Below, in pieces: positions 57,778 to 64,000 of a DNA stretch of 64,000 nucleotides. Source of the DNA: Onchidella celtica. Taxonomy: Eukaryota > Mollusca > Gastropoda > Systellommatophora > Onchidiidae. How positions within the stretch are numbered: the stretch's first letter is position 1; the number at the start of each line of letters is the position of its first letter. The stretch spans positions 26,778,476 through 26,842,475 of the forward strand of contig OZ007581.1 in assembly GCA_963931925.1 (NCBI GenBank), written 5' to 3'. A program made the position numbers and the translations under genes. The notes beneath the pieces were generated by a model, which was not told the DNA's origin, made no database searches, and was given only the letters and a program-made list of their open reading frames with translations.

Positions 57778-59235
57778 CAGTAGTTCCCAACCTTTTTCAG
57801 GCATCCCCTTGGGCTCCGAAATATCTCCCCCCCCCCCCCCCCCCAACCCTTCCCCCGAAGTCCCTACTGGTACCCAACAGATACATTTTACAAGAATAAT
57901 GGACACGACACACAAATTAATGATGTCAAGTTTTTCAAGGCGTTATTAATGACACACGACGTGTTGATTATTCTTCATTCCACAGAACCTATTCATTATC
58001 AAATATACTTTAACAAAATATACGCCTGCTGTTGAACAAGTCAGTGGCTGCTCTCTGTTATCCTCCAGCTCCGCGGGTATAGAGCAAAATTGTTGTATCT
58101 CCAGGTTTATGAATTGAGGTTCATAATGGCAATACGGTAATAATGACAAACTGCTTCTTGCAATTTTTTCGTTATTCCGCTATCTTTAACTAATTCCAAG
58201 TTACAGAGAAGCAGTATTGCTGTATCCCCCTTAAAAATGAGATCATTGAGAGCAATATTGTGGTGTTTCCGAGTAAGCTCCCATTATTCATAAACCTGGG
58301 GATACAACAATTTTGCTCTATACCCGCGACTCGTCCTCCCTTCAGGTTTTCACCTGCTACTGCCCCCGTTCATCCTCTTGGCCCCCTGGTCGCCTTTTTC
58401 TGCCTTTACGCTCCCCTGGACATCAAAATCCCCCCCCCCCCCCCCATTTTTGACAAAACTGTTGTGACTTTTTTTGTTTTTGTTTTACAGATTTTCTTGC
58501 CCGTGTTAGACCAAAAAATCTTTTTCAATAATCAATTATTTTCTGTCCTTCCAAGTGTAAGCTGTGTTAGGTTTCAAATGTGTTGACTGTTCACGCAATT
58601 TTCTGCGAGGAGTCGTAGGGTAACAATGAGTTCTACGTCTAATACATTTGCACGGAATGCAAGTGACGCTACCTAGGTCTAGATGTCTGTACATCTAGGT
58701 CTGGATGTGAATTATGATATAGCAGCAACTAAAACATAGAGTGAAGTATTGTAAACTGGCTTATTTCTCACTCGAGACCCGGGGGGGGGGGGGGAGGGGG
58801 GTTGGATTTTGATATATCTTAGGCACGGAAAGGCAGGAAAAAAAGCCATCTGGGGGCGAACAGTACTAAAACCATGAAAAGGGGTCAAATAGGAGTCTGA
58901 AAACATGGATGGGCGACGAGTTGGAGGCAAATACACAGCAACCACTGGCTTGTCCAACAGCACGCGTTGACAGTAAATGACAGATTTTGTGTACATGAAA
59001 GGCCTATTTGTTTCAGTGCATTTTATAAAGAAAGGTTTGTTTTATACTGAATAACCAACACGCCTATTGTCATTAACAAGGATTTGAAAAGCTTAAGATC
59101 ATAATCTGTTATGTGGTCTATATTATCTTTGTGAAATGTATTCTGTTGGGTAGGAGGAGGGGGGAAGAATTGGGACGATGAAAGAAAATTTGGAGCCTGA
59201 GGGGGCGATAGCCTGAAAAAAGTTGAGAACCACTG
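57778..59235. mobile_element. Non-autonomous hAT-like element with nested palindromes
   Basis: The left end CAGTAGTTCCCAACCTTTTT and the reverse-complemented right end CAGTGGTTCTCAACTTTTTT are inverted repeats that extend to about 50 bp (CAGG...GGCTCC). Ends of CAGTGGTTC type are common among hAT-derived MITEs. The interior has long C and G runs and further inverted repeats (58072-58328; 58329-58445 against 58780-58925). No transposase is visible and I cannot see an 8-bp duplication. Confidence 0.6.
58072..58328. repeat. Inverted repeat with 43-44 bp arms
   Basis: 58072-58115 (CGCGGGTATAGAGCAAAATT...) is reverse-complemented at 58286-58328 with one or two mismatches. The spacer is about 170 bp. 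Confidence 0.85.
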
Positions 59236-59517
59236 TCTTAGACAAAATAACGTATATTATAATGACCTGCGGCGAAACAGAGATAATATTATGACGCAAG
59301 GCGAAAGAAACACTTACAATACTCTCACATAATTATAATAGAAGATTCAAAGTTGTTATTTGAAATCTGACATGTTTGTGGAAAATAGGTTTTAATTGTA
59401 GAAGAAAGTGCGCGGCGAATTCTGGGTGTAAACTTAGAAGTTATATACGAAGAGAACTGACACTCTTCGGAGAAGGAAAAAACCAAACATGTTAGTGCTG
59501 CACAGATTAGGCGAAAA

Positions 59518-60262
59518 CAAAAAGTTTATAATAAACCTAGAGGTAAGACTCGGTCACGTCACATAGCCGCAAATAGAAAGCCCGGCAGCCATCTTTGCTT
59601 ACAGCAAGCGATTGCAAACACGGTGTCAAAGCCACTGCTAGTGAAAGTAGTCTTTGTCGGAAGGTCTCAGTATTTTATTCTTGTTTATTCCTCTTTAGAG
59701 ATGGAGGTTCAAATTCATCCGTACATTTTGTATTTTGTCATAATTCATAATGTTTGTATTTTTTTCTTTTGTGGGATTACATTTTTTACATTTTCGTGGT
59801 TCACCCAGTCCGCTCATTATTACAGTAATCCCCTTTCCAACAATCTAAAAGACCCTATTAATTTAGGCTTGGATTTGTTTACTTTAGCCGTACTGTCTAG
59901 GTCGAAGCAGGTTTGCCGAAAGTTGGCTTTACTTTAGCTGTACTGTCTAGGTCGAAGCAGGTTTGCCGTAAGTTGGCTTTACTTTAGCTGTACTGTCTAG
60001 GTAAAGGCAGGCTTGCCGTAAGTTGGCTTTACTTTAGCTGTACTGTCTAGGTAAAGGCAGGTTTGCCGTAAGTTGGCTTTACTTTAGCTGTACTGTCTAG
60101 GTCGAGGCAGGCTTGCCGTAAGTTGGCTTTACTTTAGCCGTACTGTCTAGGTCGAGGCAGGCTTGCCGTAAGTTGGCCGCCATCTTTACTTCACCTACCG
60201 ACAACGCCACGCGGGGACTTGGGTAGCGCTAGTCTGACCTTTAGCTATATATAACCTCTTTG
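59518..60262. mobile_element. 745-bp MITE with 8-bp duplication and internal minisatellite
   Basis: GGCGAAAA is duplicated at 59510-59517 and 60263-60270. The left end CAAAAAGTTTATAATA and the reverse-complemented right end CAAAGAGGTTATATAT form imperfect inverted repeats of about 33 bp. The eight-base duplication suggests a hAT-like origin. The ORF at 59623-59937 is unsupported. Confidence 0.82.
59881..60178. repeat. 50-bp minisatellite, six copies
   Basis: ACTTTAGCCGTACTGTCTAG and its variants recur exactly every 50 bp at 59881, 59931, 59981, 60031, 60081 and 60131. Confidence 0.97.
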
Positions 60263-62046
60263 GGCGAAAAGCAGTATTTTACATGGATTAAATTATGCAT
60301 ATTTAATAATGACGACATCATCTTATTATCATATAATTAAATCAACGGACAAACTAGCATTTTTGTTTCAAGGTTTATGATCGGCTGTGCTGTTGTTTAT
60401 GTTGGTTGTCCCCGAGCCCACAATGCCTTGCCAGTGCGTTGAAACCGTAGCCGATGGCGAACTTTACAAGAATTTCTCTCGAATTTTCAGAAATTCTTTC
60501 TCATGTGCTTTTCTTTTGTCATGGACGATATGGAAGCTATTTTTTGTTTTAACTAGCATGTTCATGAATAAATAATTATATTTCTTTTACTTCAACTTTG
60601 TTAATTGGAGCAATACAGGCCATGTTACGAGTTTACTGCACACAACTGTGGGATAAAATGAGTGTGAAAACTGCCCAAGGGCGTGTCTCTGTCCGAAAAC
60701 TTATGGGGACGTCACAGTAGTGTTGAAAACTAAATACTGCTCGATGCATCTCCCCTCTCCATACATTCCATGGACACCCATTGTTTGTTTTTTTCAACTA
60801 TATGGTGAGCATTTATCCAGGATATGGTGGGATAGACACAATATCGTATCCTTGGCGATTTTGTCTCAATGTATTTGGCTCTGCCTCCGACAAGATGAAC
60901 TTTATCTCATAAAATGTTTCACCCATTGGTTGATTTACTGACAGTGAATTGCATTTCTCATGTGGTTGTCCAAAGCATTTGTGTAGGTACATCAATATCA
61001 CTGTTCTCCCTCACGTTGATTCTTAGCTTTCTTAAACTTAGAAACTTAGAAATTCTTGCTTTTGAAAGAAACCCTTGGTGACAAGAAGCAGAGGATCTTT
61101 GTCAGTACTGTCCGGTTTCTTGCTTTTGGCTTTGCTAATGACAAGCTGAGCATTTTCACCATTTTTTCTTTCAACCGCTGAAGGAATGTGCCTTTTGTTA
61201 TCCCAAATGCATGCTGAACTCGTTGATTAGAACTTTTGATTCTATAATAGAAATAATCACCCTGGCCTGTTTATGCGAAAAAAATGTAGAGACAGAATGT
61301 CACTGTTTTTAAAGCCACAAATCTGCACTTTAGAGAAATATCGTATGAACTTAGATCAGAAAGTAAAAACAATTACTACGGCATTCTTTAAAATGATAAC
61401 CCAGAGAATGTCATTAATATGTATACGCCTCTGAAAAAAGGCAAAACTACACGTTATTCCATTCACTGACACACTCACAGAATTATAAAATGAACACACG
61501 AAATAGAATTTTTCACATGGGTTTGTTTTATTCTCTCCTATATTTATTTATTTTTTCATCATCACCGCAGTGCTATCACCTGTAACATTACTTAAAAGGA
61601 TTACATTTAATCCTCCCGTGGATACAAAAGCAGGTATACCTTGGGAGTACCCCATCTATCACCTGATATTCAAGATACCACTGAGAAAGTGCAAAAAAAA
61701 AAAAATTAATAATAATAAGACATGAATATGGATTAACGCTCGGCTCTTTATGCGTTGCATGCACATAATTATTACGGACCGAAACTGTAGGTGCAGACGA
61801 TATCCTTACCTAAGTTCACAGTAAGTTTATCTAAGTTACCCAAGTGTATCCGTGTTCAATATACACTTTCGCTTCAACTAAAACCCACATACGTTTGTAC
61901 CTAATTTCCTTATGAAAATTATATATTTTTTAACTCGCCTGCACACTCACTAGACGGTTCATCTAGCTACCTCAATTCGCCTCCACAAGTCTGTATATCT
62001 AGATATGTGAGAGAGATGCAAATCGAGAGAACAGGACTTTCTGTAA

Positions 62047-62094
62047 AGCGCCTAGAGCGAACTTGTTTGGATTAGGCGCTATATAAATGATCTT

Positions 62095-62127
<33 letters not shown>

Positions 62128-62130
62128 GCT
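62047..62130 (+). repeat. LINE/SINE 3' end with hairpin and (ATT)n tail
   Basis: AGCGCCTA (62047-62054) pairs with TAGGCGCT (62073-62080), followed by ATATAAATG and an ATT tail. Same family as 28924-28999. Confidence 0.7.
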
Positions 62131-62177
62131 TCAGTTTTGAATGATTAGAAAACACCTGCTTCACCTTGCCTGTTCCT

Positions 62178-62377
62178 TTACTGCTTTTGTCCACAGCATC
62201 CGCGCCGCTTCGCTATTTTTACGGACAATGACGTATGAAATAGTAAAACACCTCCTGCCTCTGTAGCGGTGAGGAGCCGAACGGATGCCGTGGACAAGTA
62301 TATGGAGGCATAGAATGTTTTACGTCATGGTCCGTAAAAATAGCGGAGCGGAGCGGGTGCTGTGGACAGAGTAGTAA
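62178..62377. mobile_element. 200-bp near-palindromic MITE
   Basis: The left arm (about 62178-62234) and right arm (about 62321-62377) are inverted copies. Shared blocks are TGTCCACAGCA, CGCTATTTTTACGGAC and ATGACGTA. The centre also folds (TAAAACA...TGCCTC against GAGGCAT...TGTTTTA). Confidence 0.8.
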
Positions 62378-62571
62378 GGTTTGTTCTGTGGTTGTTGTTG
62401 TTCGTATGTTTTTAGATGTCTTGCTGCACCCAGTCTTTTCATTAATATAGACTAGTTGGCCCGCTGACTCGTAGAATTGATAGATGTGATATTTTGAGTT
62501 GAGTTTCGATCACCAGTGTGTACATTGAGGCGCAAAGCGGAATTTCCTATCATACATTTTAACACTCTAAG

Positions 62572-62990
62572 AAAAGGTGGTCTAGAGGCAAGGTGCTCGC
62601 CTCTTATGCCAAGGGTCCCGGGTTCAAAACCTGGCCAGTGCAGGCATGTTGGAAGTGTCCCTGATCCTATTCGGGGGTAGGATCGAGTACCTAGTCTTCT
62701 TGGATAAGGACGAAAAAATTCGGAGGGACCGCGTGCACGTTGCGCACTTTAAAGATACCTTGACAGTTGGAAATCGTAAAGAGCAGGCCGAACAGGTCGA
62801 TGCCCGGGCAAAATTAAATAAAATTCATCCCTACTATTCCCTCCCGCTCCCTCACCTCCCCCCCCCCCCCCAAAAAAAAACGCCGACCGGCGCTGCACTG
62901 TAGCGACGACGTGCCTGCTCCAGTTGTTACTGGGCTGGCAATGGCACAAAGGCTAAATCTCCAAATGGGATTAAAGAGTTAAAATACAAA
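62572..62990 (+). repeat. Full-length tRNA-derived SINE (reference copy)
   Basis: In order: tRNA-like head with A box TGGTCTAGAGGCAAGGTGC and B box CGGGTTCAAAACC; core with GTAGGATCGAGTACCTAGTC, CTTCTTGGATAAGGACGA and CTTTAAAGATACCTTGACAG; GCCCGGGCAAAATTAAATAA; a C run and A run; a 3' domain CGGCGCTGCACTGTAGCGAC; and an A-rich tail with ATAC repeats. It explains the partial copies elsewhere in the window. Confidence 0.88.
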
Positions 62991-64000
62991 TACAAAAACA
63001 AAAATACAAAATGCGTCTTTTTTTCTGGCTCAAAATGTCTCACCAGGTTCTTCTGTTCAGCTCGGTAATGGCTCAGAATCAAGGAACATAATAATTATTA
63101 TTAAAAATACAGTGAACTGCGAGACATTTTAAAATATGCCCACGTACACCTTTACGCCTTCCTATGACTATGAGGTAATGTGATATTTTGTAGAATTTAA
63201 GACTTAGCGGTCAAAAACGCATTTCATGATTACGTTGGAGGCTTTACTTCCTTTATAATATAATAATGATGTGCTGTTAAAACTAGAATAATAATCGAAT
63301 CGAATCCAGTACATGAGGTAATCGTCTATCCGACCTCTCCTTTGGTTTATGAGAGTAATTACGACAGAGGTGGGCGGGCTTGTAGTTCCCAGAACTTGAC
63401 GAAATCCAGCCTACAAACATGAGGTGAGATACTGAGCCGGGCACAAACAGTAAATCTTAGACTGGGTGTGTGAGGAGTTTGTAAAGATAGTCACACCTGA
63501 CACGGGTTTTGCTTCAAGTTTGGTGATACTTGATACGTGTTATAAATCGCCGGGTATTTGCCATGTTGTTATAATCGGGGTTGAAGTTTGGTGGGTAAAA
63601 GAGCTAAAACGCATTTAAAACATTACGACACAAACACACATCTCGGCGAGTTTTTAACCCATTGGAATAGAAGTTTTCACTGGTATAATAATGAAGCTAG
63701 AGAGTGAACATGATTGTGAGAACCTAAACCTTCGAGATCTCCCACTGGAAAATTATGAACCTTAGTGGACTACCTCAATGTTTGACCACAAGTTACGTAG
63801 ACACATCCATTTTGGACAAAATTCAGTTATTGTTTTTTGGGGTTTTTTTTAGCCGGAAAGACGGACACGGTAAAAAACTGGGTAAGTCAAATTTTGCATC
63901 AGTAATGACCCCTTTCAGATAGTCATTCAAAATTGGGGCAAAACACGGTGTAAGCGTTCGATTAACACTTACTAAGTTACTATGTCCCTTCTTTATCCCT
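62991..64000. other. Unassigned sequence
   Basis: About 1 kb to the window edge with no ORF, repeat or element I can support. Confidence 0.3.

Larger units (their letters stand above)
56920..61990. repeat. Array unit D (GATA type, heavily interrupted)
   Basis: Flanks of the GATA tract (56970-57158 and 57437-57720) match those of U1. Unit body resumes at 59445-59517 and 60263-61990. Two MITEs account for most of the extra length. No peptide exon is found. Confidence 0.7.

Noticed and set aside
59623-59937. 104-codon plus-strand ORF
   Set aside because: Lies inside a non-autonomous MITE and ends in its minisatellite; no recognisable domain.

Overview
The window is eukaryotic, non-coding-rich animal DNA. 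It has tRNA-derived SINEs, a Jockey-type LINE, Ty3/gypsy LTR retrotransposons, a PIF/Harbinger DNA transposon, many MITEs, long GATA/GACA microsatellites, spliced genes and no bacterial-style operons. The SINE core (a CTTCTCGGATAAGGACGA block followed by a TTAAAGATACCTTGGCAGTT block) and the mix of elements suggest a marine lophotrochozoan, most likely a mollusc and perhaps a gastropod. That is inference. No host housekeeping gene, tRNA, rRNA or CRISPR array was found.

Layout. Positions 1-3.5 kb hold the 3' part of a Ty3/gypsy element whose integrase GPY/F module lies before the reverse transcriptase (Gmr1-like order), followed by a putative long LTR. Positions 4-6.4 kb hold two SINEs, a LINE 3' end and two MITEs. 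Positions 6594-11348 are a full-length Harbinger transposon with TAA duplications. Its MADF-type gene (+) and transposase gene (-) have interleaved exons. Positions 11.3-14.5 kb are mostly unassigned, with a decayed zinc-finger transposase fragment and a perfect hairpin.

From about 14.6 to 62 kb the window is a tandem array of at least nine related units of about 4.2-4.7 kb, called U1, A1, B1, B2, A2, B3, A3, C and D here. Units A and B alternate, except that B2 is an A/B chimera next to B1. At its right end each typical unit carries a minus-strand exon for a short secreted peptide (signal peptide, then a Cys-containing segment). About 250 bp beyond the start codon lies a plus-strand TATA box, so the arrangement is divergent. 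Some copies keep a consensus splice donor and a possible second exon. Two copies (26.2 kb and 40.9 kb) are single 78-codon ORFs. One copy (54.8 kb) is a pseudogene, and A3 has lost the gene. I do not recognise the family.

The array has been reworked by later events. A 3.2-kb LTR retrotransposon (18470-21684) with LTRs about 99% identical, a TAACC duplication and a PBS matching tRNA-Ser sits in one intron. A truncated LINE lies in B1 only. A four-part rearrangement sits at 49.9-50.2 kb. Several MITEs have recognisable target-site duplications. The two outermost units carry a GATA/GACA microsatellite module, while the inner ones carry a SINE in the corresponding interval. The last kilobase shows nothing I can assign.
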